Made by a program: the position numbers and the translations under genes | Shown here: piece by piece, positions 1 to 11,045 of the stretch | Layout of the letters: every line of letters begins with the position of its first letter | How positions within the stretch are numbered: position 1 is the first letter of the stretch | Notes under the pieces: model-generated | What the model saw: only the letters and a program-made list of their open reading frames with translations | Database searches by the model: none | Told to the model about the DNA's origin: nothing | Source of the DNA: Methylopila turkensis | GTDB lineage: Bacteria > Pseudomonadota > Alphaproteobacteria > Rhizobiales > Methylopilaceae | Length of the DNA: 64,000 bases | Direction of reading: 5' to 3' | NCBI RefSeq assembly: GCF_027922325.1 | Contig: NZ_BSFL01000001.1 | Location: forward strand, 186,001-250,000

Positions 1-1915
<1,915 letters not shown>

Positions 1916-2116
1916 ATCTTTCCAGTCTCCGCGCCGGCGCGTCCGCCGGCAACGCAACCGATCTCGGGCCGCGGCCCACGCCGTCAACCCGCCGACCGCA
2001 GCGAATCACCTGACATGTAGGTAAAGCCGCGACGCTTTACGTCCATGTTAACCCTACGCGAGCCCTTGCGGATCAAGGGCCGCGCCCCGCTGTCATCCCA
2101 GCCTTCGAAAATCGCG

Positions 2117-4027
2117 TCACATCGCCCTGACCGACCGGCCGGACGCGCCGCCAAAATTCTCAATCGAAGCCTCGGAGCCCTCGGCCGCGGACAGTTGCCT
2201 CTGAATTTCCACGATCCGACGGAAGTTGTCGTCCGTGAAATCACGACCAAAGTCCTGCTCCGCCGAGCGGAGCTCCTTATGTAACGCGCGCACCTTGTTG
2301 TGCAAGGCAGCCGCATGGCGCCAAGCGACCGCCGCGTCAACAGGATCGGCTCCCTCGCCGACCCACCAGTTGCTCGAAAGCAACGCCGCGTCCGCCCGGT
2401 CCAGCAGCGCCCCGCAGTCCGCCGCCCGCAGCGCTTCCCGCATCTCGTCGCGGTCGGACGCGCCATGGGCGTAGGCGTCGAGCGCCGCGCGCCGCAGCCG
2501 GTCCAGGTCGCGGGTCGACAGATCGAGCTCCGCGAACGCCTCCGCGAGGCTTTCGAGCAGGCTCGGATGGTTGATCGGCGCGAGCAGCAGCGCGACCTCG
2601 CGGGCCGGAAGGCGGCCTGAAGCCGCGCCGAGAAGGGGGCTCTGCCGGAGCGTCGCCGAGGCGGCGATCTGGACCGGCTCGGGCGAGGCCCCGGCGCGCG
2701 AACGGCCCCCGCCGCCCGGACGACGGGCCGCCGCCGGGCCGCGGCGCGAGGTCTGCGCCGGCCGCCCGAACGCCTGCAGCCGGGACTGGATCGCCGTCTG
2801 GTAATGGCGCTTCACCGTCTCGTCGCGGATCGCCGCGAGCGCCGCCCTCAGCCGATGCTCGAAGGCGGCCGCGCGCTCCGGCGTGTCGGTCGGGCCGGCC
2901 TCGAGCTCTTTGGCCCAGAGCACGTCGATCATCGGGCTCGCGCGGGCCAGCACCGCCTCCATCGCCGCGCGGCCCTCGGCCCGCACGAGATCGTCCGGGT
3001 CCCGCCCCTCGGGCAGGAAGGCGAAGCGCAGCGACCGGCCGGGCTGAAGCAGCGGAAGCGCAGTCTCGATCGCCCGGAAGCCGGCGCGCCGCCCCGCCTT
3101 GTCGCCGTCGAAGCACAGGATCGGCTCCGGGGCCATGCGCCAGGTGAGTTCGAGCTGCTCGGGCGTGAACGCCGTGCCGTTGGTCGCGACCACGTGGGCG
3201 ATGCCCGCGCCCGACAGCGCGATGACGTCCACATAGCCTTCGACCGCGATCACCGTTCCGGCGGGATGCGCGGCCGCACGGGCGCGGTGGTGGTTGAAGA
3301 GCGTCGCGCCCTTGTGAAACAGCGGCGTCTCGGGCGAGTTCAGGTACTTCGCCGGCGCGTCGGCGCTCATGGCGCGGCCGCCGAACGCGATCACCTTGCC
3401 GCGCGCGTCCTGGATCGGGAACATGACGCGGTCGCGGAACCTGTCGAACGGCTCCGCGATGTCCGGCCCGGAGACGAGAAGCCCCGCCTCGACCATGTCG
3501 GCGACGGGCACGTTCTTCGCGCGCAGATGGTTGCGCAGCGCGAAACGGTCGTTCGGCGCGTAGCCCATGCGGAACGCCGCCTGAAGCTGAGGCGACAGCG
3601 CCCGGCCGGCGAGGTAGCCGCGCGCCGCCGCGCCGCCGCGATCCTGAAGCTGCGCCTCGAAGAACAGCGCGGCCATCTCCATGATCTCGACGAGGCCGGC
3701 CCGCGTCTCGGCCCGCCGCGCCTCCTCCGGGCTTTCCTTCGGCAGCGGCACGCCCGCGAGCTCCGCGACCCGCTCCACCGCTTCGGGGAACGAGACCCCG
3801 TCGGTCTCCATCAGAAACTTGAACACGTCGCCGTGCCGGCCCGACGAGAAGCAGTGGTAGAAGCCCTTCTGATCGTTGACGAAGAAGGACGGCGTCTTCT
3901 CGGCGTTGAACGGCGAGAGCCCGGCGTACTCCCGACCCTGCCGCTTCAGCTTCACGCGCTGGCCGACGATCTCCGACACCGGCACCCGGTCGCGAAGCTC
4001 GTCGAGAAAAGCGGGCGTGAAGCGCAT
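2117..4027 (-). CDS. dnaG: DNA primase DnaG with degenerate zinc ribbon
   Basis: Makes RNA primers at the replication fork. The 636-residue protein starts MRFTPAFLDELRDRVPVSEIVG and has the CHC2 zinc-ribbon domain (about 1-100), the TOPRIM catalytic core with EGYVDVIAL and the acidic CFDGDKAGRRA motif (about 265-315), and a C-terminal helicase-binding region of low conservation. In the zinc ribbon the four usual ligands (CPFH and YHCFGCG in E. coli) read SPFN and YHCFSSG, so only one cysteine remains. From memory the same residues occur in other Hyphomicrobiales, so this is probably a clade feature and not damage. It lies upstream of rpoD on the same strand. Confidence 0.96.
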   Translation of the reverse strand: MRFTPAFLDELRDRVPVSEIVGQRVKLKRQGREYAGLSPFNAEKTPSFFVNDQKGFYHCFSSGRHGDVFKFLMETDGVSFPEAVERVAELAGVPLPKESPEEARRAETRAGLVEIMEMAALFFEAQLQDRGGAAARGYLAGRALSPQLQAAFRMGYAPNDRFALRNHLRAKNVPVADMVEAGLLVSGPDIAEPFDRFRDRVMFPIQDARGKVIAFGGRAMSADAPAKYLNSPETPLFHKGATLFNHHRARAAAHPAGTVIAVEGYVDVIALSGAGIAHVVATNGTAFTPEQLELTWRMAPEPILCFDGDKAGRRAGFRAIETALPLLQPGRSLRFAFLPEGRDPDDLVRAEGRAAMEAVLARASPMIDVLWAKELEAGPTDTPERAAAFEHRLRAALAAIRDETVKRHYQTAIQSRLQAFGRPAQTSRRGPAAARRPGGGGRSRAGASPEPVQIAASATLRQSPLLGAASGRLPAREVALLLAPINHPSLLESLAEAFAELDLSTRDLDRLRRAALDAYAHGASDRDEMREALRAADCGALLDRADAALLSSNWWVGEGADPVDAAVAWRHAAALHNKVRALHKELRSAEQDFGRDFTDDNFRRIVEIQRQLSAAEGSEASIENFGGASGRSVRAM

Positions 4028-4166
4028 GGGGGCGGGCGACTCAGATGGGCGACGGGTCCGGCCGGAACGATCGACCTTTATATAATAGCCCGGAACGCGC
4101 GCCGCCGTGGCGCCCGCTATTCACAAGGCGCAGGCCGTGTTTTCCGACGAGGCGGCGGTCCGGCTC

Positions 4167-4745
4167 TCACACCTCGGGCAGGTCGTCCAGCCTCAGCGCG
4201 AAAGCCTCCGGCGCGCGTTCCGGAAGCAGCCGCTCGGTCGCCGCGGAGCGGCAGCGCCGGCCGTAGCCGTCCGGCCCGGGCTCCGCGAAGCGGTGGATCT
4301 CGCGTCGCGCGGCGTCGATCACCCAGAGCTCCGCCACGCCGAACGCGGCGTAAATCAGCGGCTTTCGGTTTAGATCGTAGTCGAGCGAGAAATCCGACAC
4401 CTCGACCGCGAGCAATACGTCGGGGCCCTTCAGGTCCGCTTTGCGCACCGATCGCGGGAACACGACGAAATCCGGCTCGAGATAGGTCCGGTCGGAGAGA
4501 TAGAGGCCGGTTTCGGGCGCGACGGTGTGGCTCTCGGGGCAGGCGCGTGCCCACGCCATGTTGAGCGCGACCTTGATCCCCTCGTGCCGGTTCCCCTTGG
4601 GCGACATCGGCACGATCTCCCCGTCGAGAATCTCCAGCCGCTCGTCGGGATCGATCAGCCCGACCTCCACCATGCGCACGACGTCGGCCACCGTGAAGCG
4701 GCGACGCGGCAGGCCTTCGGCGAGGCTTCGGACGGGCGCGTTCAT
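4167..4745 (-). CDS. Uma2 family endonuclease-like protein (DUF820)
   Basis: Member of the Uma2/DUF820 group of PD-(D/E)XK-fold proteins. The role is unknown in most bacteria and they are often scattered singly. The sequence shows the family order: [39 protein letters not shown] near the N-terminus, then [11 protein letters not shown] and [35 protein letters not shown], which holds the expected D...E-V-S-D...K catalytic pattern. I chose the inner ATG at 4743-4745 ([11 protein letters not shown]); a longer frame starts at 4793 but runs into the rpsD promoter. 192 residues is normal for the family. Confidence 0.8.
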   Translation of the reverse strand: MNAPVRSLAEGLPRRRFTVADVVRMVEVGLIDPDERLEILDGEIVPMSPKGNRHEGIKVALNMAWARACPESHTVAPETGLYLSDRTYLEPDFVVFPRSVRKADLKGPDVLLAVEVSDFSLDYDLNRKPLIYAAFGVAELWVIDAARREIHRFAEPGPDGYGRRCRSAATERLLPERAPEAFALRLDDLPEV

Positions 4746-4786
4746 GGATATCATGCTACCGCAAGGCGGCGTCCCCGGCGAGTTCG

Positions 4787-4815
4787 TTGACACGCAGGCG
4801 GTCTTTCTCTACAGA
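4787..4815 (+). promoter_or_regulatory. Sigma-70 promoter of rpsD
   Basis: TTGACA at 4787-4792, a 17-base spacer, and TACAGA at 4810-4815. The -35 hexamer is perfect and the -10 hexamer has four of six consensus bases. It lies about 145 bases before the rpsD start, which leaves a leader long enough for autoregulation by S4, although no specific structure was identified. Confidence 0.6.
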
Positions 4816-4960
4816 GCCGCGACGTCGCGCGGGGCCGATGAGGCTCCGCGTCGGCGTTTTGCGCACCCGTGGTCCGGCGTACTCGCGACGACCGGACCTG
4901 TCGTCCCCGCACCGGGGAAGCAGGAGGGCGCGTTCCTCAACTCAGTCCAAGGAGGACGCG

Positions 4961-5578
4961 ATGTCGAAGCGACACGCTTCTAAGTACAAGATCGACCGCC
5001 GTCTCGGCGAGAACATCTGGGGCCGCCCGAAGAGCCCAGTCAACCGCCGCGACTACGGCCCGGGCCAGCACGGCCAGCGCCGCAAGGGCAAGCTGTCCGA
5101 CTTCGGCGTGCAGCTCCGCGCCAAGCAGAAGCTCAAGGGCTATTACGGCTCGATCTCCGAGAAGCAGTTCCGCCGCGTCTACGCGGAGGCGACCCGCCTC
5201 AAGGGCGACACCTCGGCCAACCTGATCGGCCTGCTGGAGCGCCGCCTCGACGCGGTCGTCTACCGCGCCAAGTTCGTGCCGACCGTGTTCGCCGCGCGCC
5301 AGTTCGTGAACCACGGCCACGTCAAGGTGAACGGCCGCCGCGTCAACATTCCGAGCTACCTCGTGAAGGTCGGCGACGTGATCGAGGTTAAGGAGAGCTC
5401 CAAGCAGCTCGCCATTGTGATCGAGGCCGCGGCCTCCGGCGAGCGCGACGTGCCGGACTACCTCGAGGTCGACCACAACAAGATGACGGCGAGCTACGTG
5501 CGCGTGCCGTCCCTGACCGAGGTGCCCTACCCGGTCCACATGGAGCCGAACCTGGTCGTCGAGTACTACTCGCGCTGA
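4961..5578 (+). CDS. rpsD: 30S ribosomal protein S4
   Basis: Primary 16S rRNA-binding protein that nucleates assembly of the small-subunit body. The 205-residue protein starts [21 protein letters not shown], has the S4 N-terminal domain and the S4 RNA-binding module ([33 protein letters not shown]), and ends VEYYSR. An ideal Shine-Dalgarno AAGGAGG at 4949-4955 sits six bases before the ATG. It is transcribed alone, with a promoter upstream and a strong terminator 30 bases after the stop. Alphaproteobacteria commonly carry rpsD outside the large ribosomal operons. Confidence 0.98.
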   Translation: MSKRHASKYKIDRRLGENIWGRPKSPVNRRDYGPGQHGQRRKGKLSDFGVQLRAKQKLKGYYGSISEKQFRRVYAEATRLKGDTSANLIGLLERRLDAVVYRAKFVPTVFAARQFVNHGHVKVNGRRVNIPSYLVKVGDVIEVKESSKQLAIVIEAAASGERDVPDYLEVDHNKMTASYVRVPSLTEVPYPVHMEPNLVVEYYSR

Positions 5579-5606
5579 TCAGGTCCTCCGGACCCACGGA
5601 ATTACA

Positions 5607-5635
5607 AAAGGCCGCCCTTTGGGGCGGCCTTTTTC
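5607..5635 (+). terminator. Intrinsic terminator after rpsD
   Basis: Stem AGGCCGCCC / GGGCGGCCT (5609-5617 and 5622-5630) with a four-base loop, preceded by AAA and followed by a T-run. A classical rho-independent terminator in the direction of rpsD. Confidence 0.93.
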
Positions 5636-5691
5636 GTTGAGGGACCAGTGCGCCGTCAGGCCGCAGCTGCAGCGCGTCGGCTCACCGAGCG

Positions 5692-5779
5692 CCCGTCATG
5701 CCCGGCCATTCCCGAGCAATGCCTCGAACTCAGTTTGGAAATTGCGGACGCTGCGCGCGAAAGCGCGGGCATGACGACC
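5692..5779. repeat. Degenerate copy of the CCGTCATGCCCG palindromic repeat
   Basis: CCCGTCATGCCCGG near the left end and CGCGGGCATGACG near the right end form a long imperfect inverted repeat. The same ATGCCCG/CGGGCAT ends recur at 24271, 54765 and 62963. This copy lies between the convergent rpsD and tRNA-Arg genes. Confidence 0.6.
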
Positions 5780-5795
5780 GCGTTCGGGAATGCGC

Positions 5796-5872
5796 TGGCG
5801 ACCCCGGCAGGATTTGAACCTGCGACCATCGGCTTAGAAGGCCGGTGCTCTATCCAGCTGAGCTACGGGGCC
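5796..5872 (-). tRNA. tRNA-Arg (anticodon TCT)
   Basis: Reading from 5872 downward the sequence starts GGCCCCGTAGCTCAGCTGG, has an anticodon loop CTTCTAA giving TCT, a T-arm GCAGG-TTCAAAT-CCTGC and a 3' acceptor strand CGGGGTC. The acceptor pairs over seven positions with one G-U. The discriminator G is at 5799 and the 3' CCA is encoded (5796-5798). Decodes AGA and AGG codons, which are rare in this GC-rich genome. Confidence 0.95.
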
Positions 5873-5893
5873 TGACGCGGCGCGCGGGCGTCG

Positions 5894-6199
5894 TCAGTGC
5901 GTCCAGGGCTCGGGCAGGCCGGCCCGGAAGTTGTCGGAATAGGCGGCCGTCCGGGGCGTCGCGGGCTTCGGCTCCTGCACGCGATAGGCGAGCCCCTCGC
6001 GCTCGGCGTAGGCCACCGCCTCCTCCCGCGTCGCGAAATACAGCCGAACCTGCTGGCGGGTGTCGCCAGAGGACGTCCAGCCCATCAGCGGCTCGACGCG
6101 GCGCGCCTCGGCGGGCTCATGCTCAAGCACCCAGCGCCGGGTTCTGGCCGCGCCGGACTGCATGGCGTTGCGCGCAGGCTTGAAGATGCGTGCGGTCAT
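5894..6199 (-). CDS. NDUFS4-like ETC complex I subunit
   Basis: Small protein (101 residues) of the ETC complex I subunit conserved-region family, homologous to mitochondrial NDUFS4, an accessory subunit that stabilises NADH dehydrogenase. Visible hallmarks are MTARIFKPARNAMQSG at the start, RRWVLEHEP, PLMGWTSSGDT, LYFATREEAVAYAEREG and a C-terminal YSDNFRAG. These match the usual order of the family and its usual length of about 100 residues. I chose the ATG at 6197-6199 over an upstream frame that would run towards the tRNA-Pro gene. It lies between two tRNA genes on the same strand. Confidence 0.9.
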   Translation of the reverse strand: MTARIFKPARNAMQSGAARTRRWVLEHEPAEARRVEPLMGWTSSGDTRQQVRLYFATREEAVAYAEREGLAYRVQEPKPATPRTAAYSDNFRAGLPEPWTH

Positions 6200-6226
6200 G
6201 CGCTGGTCCCCAAGATGTGAAGGCGC

Positions 6227-6303
6227 TGGTCGGGGCGACACGATTCGAACATGCGACCCCCTGCTCCCAAAGCAGGCGCTCTACCAGGCTGAGCTACGCC
6301 CCG
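6227..6303 (-). tRNA. tRNA-Pro (anticodon TGG)
   Basis: From 6303 downward the sequence starts CGGGGCGTAGCTCAGCC, the anticodon loop is TTTGGGA (TGG), the T-loop is TTCGAAT and the acceptor 3' strand CGCCCCG pairs fully with the 5' strand. Discriminator A and an encoded CCA occupy 6227-6230. The 5' C at 6303 is typical of bacterial tRNA-Pro. Confidence 0.95.
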
Positions 6304-6432
6304 AACACTGCCATTCACAGGGCTTTTAGCCTTTTCATGCGCGCCCCGGCAACCGGTACGAAGCATGGAAAAGCATGCCGTCCCGCCTCCCCGTCTCAGA
6401 CGGGTTCTCGATCCGCCTCCAGCCGGCCCGGG

Positions 6433-6840
6433 TCAGGGCGCTCCGACGACGGAGCGTGTGACGAGGACGCCGACGGTCGCGGAGACGCCCGTCAGGAACG
6501 TCCCCCAGGCGATGTCGACGAAGGTCATCGCCACCGGCCAGCCCTTCAGGGTCGCGAAGTTCGTCAGGTCGTAGGTCGCGTAGCAGAAGGCGCCGAACAG
6601 CGCGCCCCAGAGGAACGCGCCCGCCCAGGTCCCGCCGAGCGACGGCAGGACCGCGAAGATGACGACGCCGACCACATACATCGCGTAGAAGGCGCCCGCG
6701 GCGGCGAGGTTGGGCCGCTCCAGCATCAGCGGACCGAGTTGGTCGCGGTAGAAATCGCGCGCGATCACCCCGAGCCACAGCAGATCGAGCGCGAAAAACA
6801 CAACCGCAGTCGCGACATAGGCGACGATCCAGGTCTTCAT
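6433..6840 (-). CDS. DUF2177 family membrane protein
   Basis: Predicted inner-membrane protein of 135 residues with four hydrophobic segments (about 5-25, 47-66, 72-90 and 105-128) and the family signature ALDLLWLGVIARDFYRDQLG plus TYDLTNFATLKGWP. The function of DUF2177 is unknown. The ATG at 6838-6840 overlaps the stop of the DUF192 gene upstream (ATGA), so the pair is probably translated together. Confidence 0.85.
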   Translation of the reverse strand: MKTWIVAYVATAVVFFALDLLWLGVIARDFYRDQLGPLMLERPNLAAAGAFYAMYVVGVVIFAVLPSLGGTWAGAFLWGALFGAFCYATYDLTNFATLKGWPVAMTFVDIAWGTFLTGVSATVGVLVTRSVVGAP

Positions 6841-7310
6841 CGGGAGGCCCTCTGTTGAATGACCGGGTGAATCGCCCGGTCGCCCGGCTTCAACCCGATG
6901 CGGTCGGCCTCGCCGGCTGCGATCTCGACCACGAAACGCACCGGCCCCCCGGATTCGATCACCTCGAGCGACAGCGGCTCCGTGCCCTTCGCGATCCGCT
7001 GCACCGCCCCGTCGGCGCGCACGAACACCATATCGAGCGAGACGTAGGTGTTCTTCATCCACATCGCGACCGGCTCGACCTTGCCGAAGTCGAACAGCAT
7101 GCCGTGCTCGGGCGCGAGGGAGCGCCGGTACATCAGCCCGGTCTGGCGCTGCTCGGGGGTCGCGGCCACCTCGACGGTGAAGGCGTGCGAGCCGCTCGCG
7201 GTCTCGAAGGTCAGCCGTTCAGCCGCCGCGCGGACGGTCCCGCCCGCCGCCACGACGAAAAGCGCAGCGATGAGGGCGACGGCGCGGAAAACGCGGATCG
7301 GGAGCGGCAT
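6837..7310 (-). CDS. DUF192 family exported protein
   Basis: 157 residues with a signal peptide (MPLPIRVFRAVALIAALFVV to about residue 29) followed by one DUF192 domain: FTVEVAATPEQRQTGLMYRRSL, GMLFDFG, VAMWMKNTYVSLDMVFV, RFVVEIAAGEADRIGLKPGD. The order and the MWMKNT motif are diagnostic. The family is small, secreted or periplasmic and of unknown role. Its last base pairs overlap the start of the DUF2177 gene. Confidence 0.9.
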   Translation of the reverse strand: MPLPIRVFRAVALIAALFVVAAGGTVRAAAERLTFETASGSHAFTVEVAATPEQRQTGLMYRRSLAPEHGMLFDFGKVEPVAMWMKNTYVSLDMVFVRADGAVQRIAKGTEPLSLEVIESGGPVRFVVEIAAGEADRIGLKPGDRAIHPVIQQRASR

Positions 7311-7355
7311 GGTCCGGTTGTCGGGCGGCGCCCCCCGGACGTCAATGGGCCGGAA

Positions 7356-7949
7356 TCAATGGGAGGCGGGACCGCCTCCGACCTCGTCGGCGCGCACTTC
7401 GGCCGCCATCAGGCCTTTGGGCCCGGGGCCATAGCGGACATAGACCGTCTGGCCGGGCTTCAACTCCATGATGCCGTAGCGGCGCAGCGTCTCCATGTGG
7501 ACGAAGATGTCCGGAGAACCGTCACCGCGGGTCAGGAAGCCGAACCCGCGCAGCCGGTTGAACCACTTGACCTCGACCGCCTCGAGCCCGCTCGTCGGGG
7601 TCACGTTCACGTGCGTCCGCGCCGGCGGCATCTCGCCGGGGTGGCGTGCGGTGCTGTCGTCGATCGACAGCACGCGGAAGGCCTGGGCGCCCTTCGGCCG
7701 GCGCTGCGCCTCGCAGACGATGCGCGCGCCCTCATTCGCGGTGTTGAACCCGTCGCGGCGCATGCAGGTGACGTGAAGCAGGATGTCCGCGCCGCCGCCG
7801 TCCGGCACGATGAAGCCGTACCCCTTGGCGACGTCGAACCACTTGATGACGCCGGACACCTCGAAAAGGTCGAGCGGCGCTTCGTCCGCCAGAACGCCCG
7901 GCCCCTCGTGATCGTCCGGGGCGACGCCCCGCGGCCTGTCAGCACTCAT
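7356..7949 (-). CDS. Double cold-shock-domain protein
   Basis: Nucleic-acid-binding protein with two CspA-like domains, likely an RNA chaperone. Domain 1 (about 32-95) has [29 protein letters not shown]; domain 2 (about 125-185) has [30 protein letters not shown]. Both contain the RNP1-like KGYGFI/RGFGFL and the RNP2-like ILLH/IFVH motifs. This 197-residue double architecture is common in Hyphomicrobiales. The start MSADRPRG at 7947-7949 is preferred; a longer frame begins at 7970. Confidence 0.9.
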   Translation of the reverse strand: MSADRPRGVAPDDHEGPGVLADEAPLDLFEVSGVIKWFDVAKGYGFIVPDGGGADILLHVTCMRRDGFNTANEGARIVCEAQRRPKGAQAFRVLSIDDSTARHPGEMPPARTHVNVTPTSGLEAVEVKWFNRLRGFGFLTRGDGSPDIFVHMETLRRYGIMELKPGQTVYVRYGPGPKGLMAAEVRADEVGGGPASH

Positions 7950-8046
7950 ACGAACCGCCCGCCCAAACACCCGGAACGCCGCCGAAGCCTCGACTCGACA
8001 GCGGACACGATAGCATCAGGTTCGGCCGGGGAAAGCAGAAAATGGC

Positions 8047-8850
8047 TCAATCAAGGCGATCCTCGCGCAAAGCTGAGGCGGAGGCGGTCGAAACCTCGGG
8101 ATCGAACGGCTGGAGCAGATCAACCAGATCGCAGCGCAAGACCAGATCGGCCCACGGATCGAGGTCGGTCGGCTCGCGATTGGCGATCGCCAGCGTCGCG
8201 CCTGCGCGCTTGGCGACCAGCGGGAGGCCGGCGGCCGGATAGACCACGAGCGACGAGCCGAATGCGAGAAACAGGTCCGCCTCCGCCGCGGCCCGTTCGG
8301 CGGCGCGCATCGCCGCTTGCGGCATCGCCTGGCCGAACGATACGGTCGCGCTCTTCAGCAGCCCGCCGCAGGTCCGGCACGGCGGCGGATCGCCCGTCGC
8401 CTCGAAGGTCCGGCGAATGTCGTCGAGCTCGTGCCGCAAGCCGCACGACAGACATGTGGCGTAGGTCCCGTTGCCGTGAAGCTCGACCAGCCGGTCCTCG
8501 GGAATGCCGGATCGGCGGTGCAGATCGTCTATGTTCTGCGTGACGACCAGCGCGATCACGCCGTCGGCCACGAGGCGCGCGATCGCCCGGTGGGCGGCGT
8601 TCGGCTCCGCGCCGCGTGTGGCGTCGTCCATCACGAACTTGCGGCGCCAGGCCTCGCGACGCATCTCGGCCGAGCCGACGAAGGCGTCGAAGGCGATCGG
8701 CCGGTTGCGCGACCAGAGCCCGCCGGGCGACCGGAAGTCGGGGATGCCGGAGGCGGTCGACAGGCCCGCGCCGGTGAAAGCGACCGCCTGACGCGAGGTC
8801 GCGATCAGCGCGCGCAGCTCTTCGGCCTTGAGGATGTCGTTCCGGTCCAT
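8047..8850 (-). CDS. Sir2-family NAD-dependent protein deacylase
   Basis: NAD-dependent deacylase acting on acyl-lysine proteins in the cytoplasm. The 267-residue protein contains [20 protein letters not shown] (NAD-binding), [12 protein letters not shown], the catalytic HG (VELHGN) and four zinc cysteines in two pairs (CLSCG and CRTCG), followed by [14 protein letters not shown] and IANREPTD. The start ATG at 8848-8850 is only 36 bases from the divergent glyoxalase start, so each promoter must lie very close to, or inside, the neighbouring gene. Confidence 0.92.
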   Translation of the reverse strand: MDRNDILKAEELRALIATSRQAVAFTGAGLSTASGIPDFRSPGGLWSRNRPIAFDAFVGSAEMRREAWRRKFVMDDATRGAEPNAAHRAIARLVADGVIALVVTQNIDDLHRRSGIPEDRLVELHGNGTYATCLSCGLRHELDDIRRTFEATGDPPPCRTCGGLLKSATVSFGQAMPQAAMRAAERAAAEADLFLAFGSSLVVYPAAGLPLVAKRAGATLAIANREPTDLDPWADLVLRCDLVDLLQPFDPEVSTASASALREDRLD

Positions 8851-8886
8851 AGCTACCCCGCGGAACCGAACGGCTGGAGAACGCCC

Positions 8887-9306
8887 ATGCGATATCTGCA
8901 CACCATGGTCCGCGTGACCGACATCGACGCCTCGCTCGACTTCTATTGCGGCAAGCTCGGCCTTGAGGAGGTGCGGCGCGCGGAGAACGAACAGGGACGC
9001 TACACCCTCGTCTTCCTCGCGCCGCCCGGCCAGCCCGACGCCCAGGTCGAGCTCACCTACAACTGGGATCCCGAGGCCTACGGGGAAGGCCGCAACTTCG
9101 GTCACCTCGCCTACGAGGTCGACGACATCTATGCACTGTGCGAGCGGCTCCAGAAGGCGGGCGTCACCATCAACCGGCCGCCGCGCGACGGGCGCATGGC
9201 TTTCGTCCGCTCACCGGACAACATCTCGATCGAATTGCTGCAGAAGGGCGCGGCCAAGCCGAAGGCGGAGCCTTGGGCGTCGATGCCGAACACCGGAGCC
9301 TGGTGA
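8887..9306 (+). CDS. gloA: Lactoylglutathione lyase (glyoxalase I)
   Basis: Isomerises the hemithioacetal of methylglyoxal and glutathione to S-lactoylglutathione. The 139-residue protein has two betaalphabetabetabeta glyoxalase modules with the metal ligands H5 (YLHTMVR), E in QVELTY, H in FGHLAYEV and E in SIELLQ. The [11 protein letters not shown] stretch is typical. A GGAG ribosome-binding site lies eight bases before the ATG. Confidence 0.92.
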   Translation: MRYLHTMVRVTDIDASLDFYCGKLGLEEVRRAENEQGRYTLVFLAPPGQPDAQVELTYNWDPEAYGEGRNFGHLAYEVDDIYALCERLQKAGVTINRPPRDGRMAFVRSPDNISIELLQKGAAKPKAEPWASMPNTGAW

Positions 9307-9339
9307 CGGAGCCGCCGTGGCGCGGCAGGGAAAAGCGGT

Positions 9340-9383
9340 GAGGCCCGCGGCGGATCGCGGATCAGGATCCGGTCGCGGGCCTC
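9340..9383. other. Inverted repeat downstream of gloA
   Basis: GAGGCCCGC at 9340-9348 pairs perfectly with GCGGGCCTC at 9375-9383 across a 26-base loop. It may end gloA transcription but there is no T-run. A second hairpin, CGTGACCGTG/CACGGCCACG at 9545-9576 (nine of ten pairs), lies just past the stop of the convergent gene at 9580. The rest of the 273-base gap shows nothing. Confidence 0.35.
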
Positions 9384-9579
9384 GCCTTATCGCCGCTGGA
9401 CTGCGCCGCGGTAGCCCCCGCTCCCCGGCGCCTCGACAGTGGCGATTTTCCGGGCCTCGCGAAACGTTACGAAGCCCTGAGCTGTTTTTCGACGCCGAAG
9501 CGTCAGCCTTGGGAAATTACGGCGGAGACGGGGCGGAAAGCAAGCGTGACCGTGGCGAGGCCCGCTCACGGCCACGTTA

Positions 9580-10623
9580 TCAATGCGCTTTGCGCACCGG
9601 GCTCGCCGCGGTGATACGCCCCGCCTTGCGCCATGGGCTGCGGCCGAGACCGAGCTTTTCGAGCCCGTCCAGCAGGCGCCAGAAGATCGGCGCCTGCCGG
9701 CCGCGGAGCGGCGCCAGCGACCAGGGATCGAGGCCGACCCAGGGCAGGAAAGGGTTGCGGCGGGAATAGGCCCAGATCTCGACGCGGACCGAGGGCCGCG
9801 CGCTCGCGCCGCGCGCGTGGAAACCGCTGGTATCGGCGGCGACCAGCGTGTTCGCGGGAACCGCGAATTTCTTGGGCTCCGGCAGGCGCATGCGCTTTAG
9901 ATCGCCCGGCCGCACGCGGAACGAGCCGCGCGCCGATAGGCGGTCGAGCGACGACGCTAGCACGCTCATGCGCTTTTCCCAGGCGAGACGGCGCGGGGTC
10001 TGCCGCTGCGAGCCCGGCACGTACACGAACGGCCCGGCGTCCTCCTCCACGTCGTGCAGGAACAGCCACGCCTTCAGGCTCGGATGGAAGCAGTCGGCGT
10101 GCAGCGCGGTCTGCGGATCGGTTTTGGACGAATCCACCTGCGCGAACACCGTCTGCACATAGATGATCGGCTCCGCGTCGAAACTCGCGATGTAGCGCAT
10201 CAGGTTTTGAAACGCCGGCAGCCGGACCATGGCGGCGCAGGCCGGCAGCGCTTTCAGCGCATCGGGATCGAGCGCGATCCGGCGCGTGACGGCGTCGCCC
10301 TGCTTCATCTCGCGCGCAGGCGCCGTGAAGCTATCGAGCTCCGCGACGACGGAGCGGAACAGCTCCGGCGGCAGGAAGTCGCGCTTGAGCACGAAGCCGT
10401 CGCGGAAGAACGCGGCGCGGTCCTCCTCCGGCACGAGATGTTCGAGCTTGCGGCGGCGGGCGTCGGCCATGCGCTGCGCCAGCGCGACGCGCCAGGCGTG
10501 CAGCCCGCGCCGGTTCAGCCGCTCGCTGCCGAGGACGCCGTTGTCCGTGAACGATTTGGCGCCGGAGAAGATCTGCGCCGCCCACAACGGCGCCAGCAGC
10601 CATCTCAATCCCTTCGCCGCCAT
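9580..10623 (-). CDS. Phytanoyl-CoA dioxygenase (PhyH)-like Fe(II)/2-oxoglutarate oxygenase
   Basis: 347 residues with the double-stranded beta-helix iron motif: H-x-D in LHADCFHPSLKAWLFLHDV and a distal histidine in GFHARGAS followed by R (SVRVEIWAYSRRNP), as expected for iron and 2-oxoglutarate binding. DAGPFVYVPGSQ is the typical PhyH strand. A lipid or small-molecule hydroxylase is likely, but the substrate cannot be told. I chose the ATG at 10621-10623 (MAAKGLRWLL); an upstream frame extends to 10848 with low-complexity arginine-rich sequence and was not accepted. Confidence 0.75.
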   Translation of the reverse strand: MAAKGLRWLLAPLWAAQIFSGAKSFTDNGVLGSERLNRRGLHAWRVALAQRMADARRRKLEHLVPEEDRAAFFRDGFVLKRDFLPPELFRSVVAELDSFTAPAREMKQGDAVTRRIALDPDALKALPACAAMVRLPAFQNLMRYIASFDAEPIIYVQTVFAQVDSSKTDPQTALHADCFHPSLKAWLFLHDVEEDAGPFVYVPGSQRQTPRRLAWEKRMSVLASSLDRLSARGSFRVRPGDLKRMRLPEPKKFAVPANTLVAADTSGFHARGASARPSVRVEIWAYSRRNPFLPWVGLDPWSLAPLRGRQAPIFWRLLDGLEKLGLGRSPWRKAGRITAASPVRKAH

Positions 10624-10945
10624 GCGCCGTCTCCTCGTCACGTCCGCGCGAACAAACCCGGTTCGGCCTCGCTGCGCAAGGCGGGCCCGAGGGTCGCTTC
10701 GAGACCGGCGCCATGCGGCGAGGCGACGCGCCCCGGCGCGCTGCGCCGGCGGGGTGCGAAGTATGCCGGCCAAGAGTGTCAAATGTGTGCTTGCACAGCG
10801 ATGTAATGGCGATGCGCAGTCGCCGCTTTTCGTCATCCGAGGTCTCACGTCCCCAAACGAAAGCGGACGAAAGCGGCCATAGCTGCCTCCAGTCGCGCCC
10901 GCACGCTCGGGACCGGCCCTGATGATCTAGTGGCTCTCGAGAACT

Positions 10946-10967
10946 TGAACGTCTCTTATAGTTCAAT
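10946..10967. promoter_or_regulatory. Inverted repeat TTGAAC-N10-GTTCAA, candidate operator for rpfF
   Basis: TTGAAC at 10946-10951 and GTTCAA at 10962-10967 form a perfect 6+6 dyad with half-site centres 16 bases apart, a spacing that suits a dimeric regulator. It lies about 80 bases upstream of the -10-like box of the rpfF promoter candidate. No other copy was noticed in the window. Confidence 0.4.
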
Positions 10968-11045
10968 CCCGGAATGACACACTTAAGCATCGATTCTCGG
11001 AGCGAGGCGGGAAGCACGTGCGCCGACGACGACAAAAGATCCACG

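Noticed and set aside
9387..9575. Small minus-strand frame (62 codons) between gloA and the phyH-like gene
   Set aside because: Arginine-rich with no ribosome-binding site or family likeness, and it covers a hairpin. Treated as non-coding.
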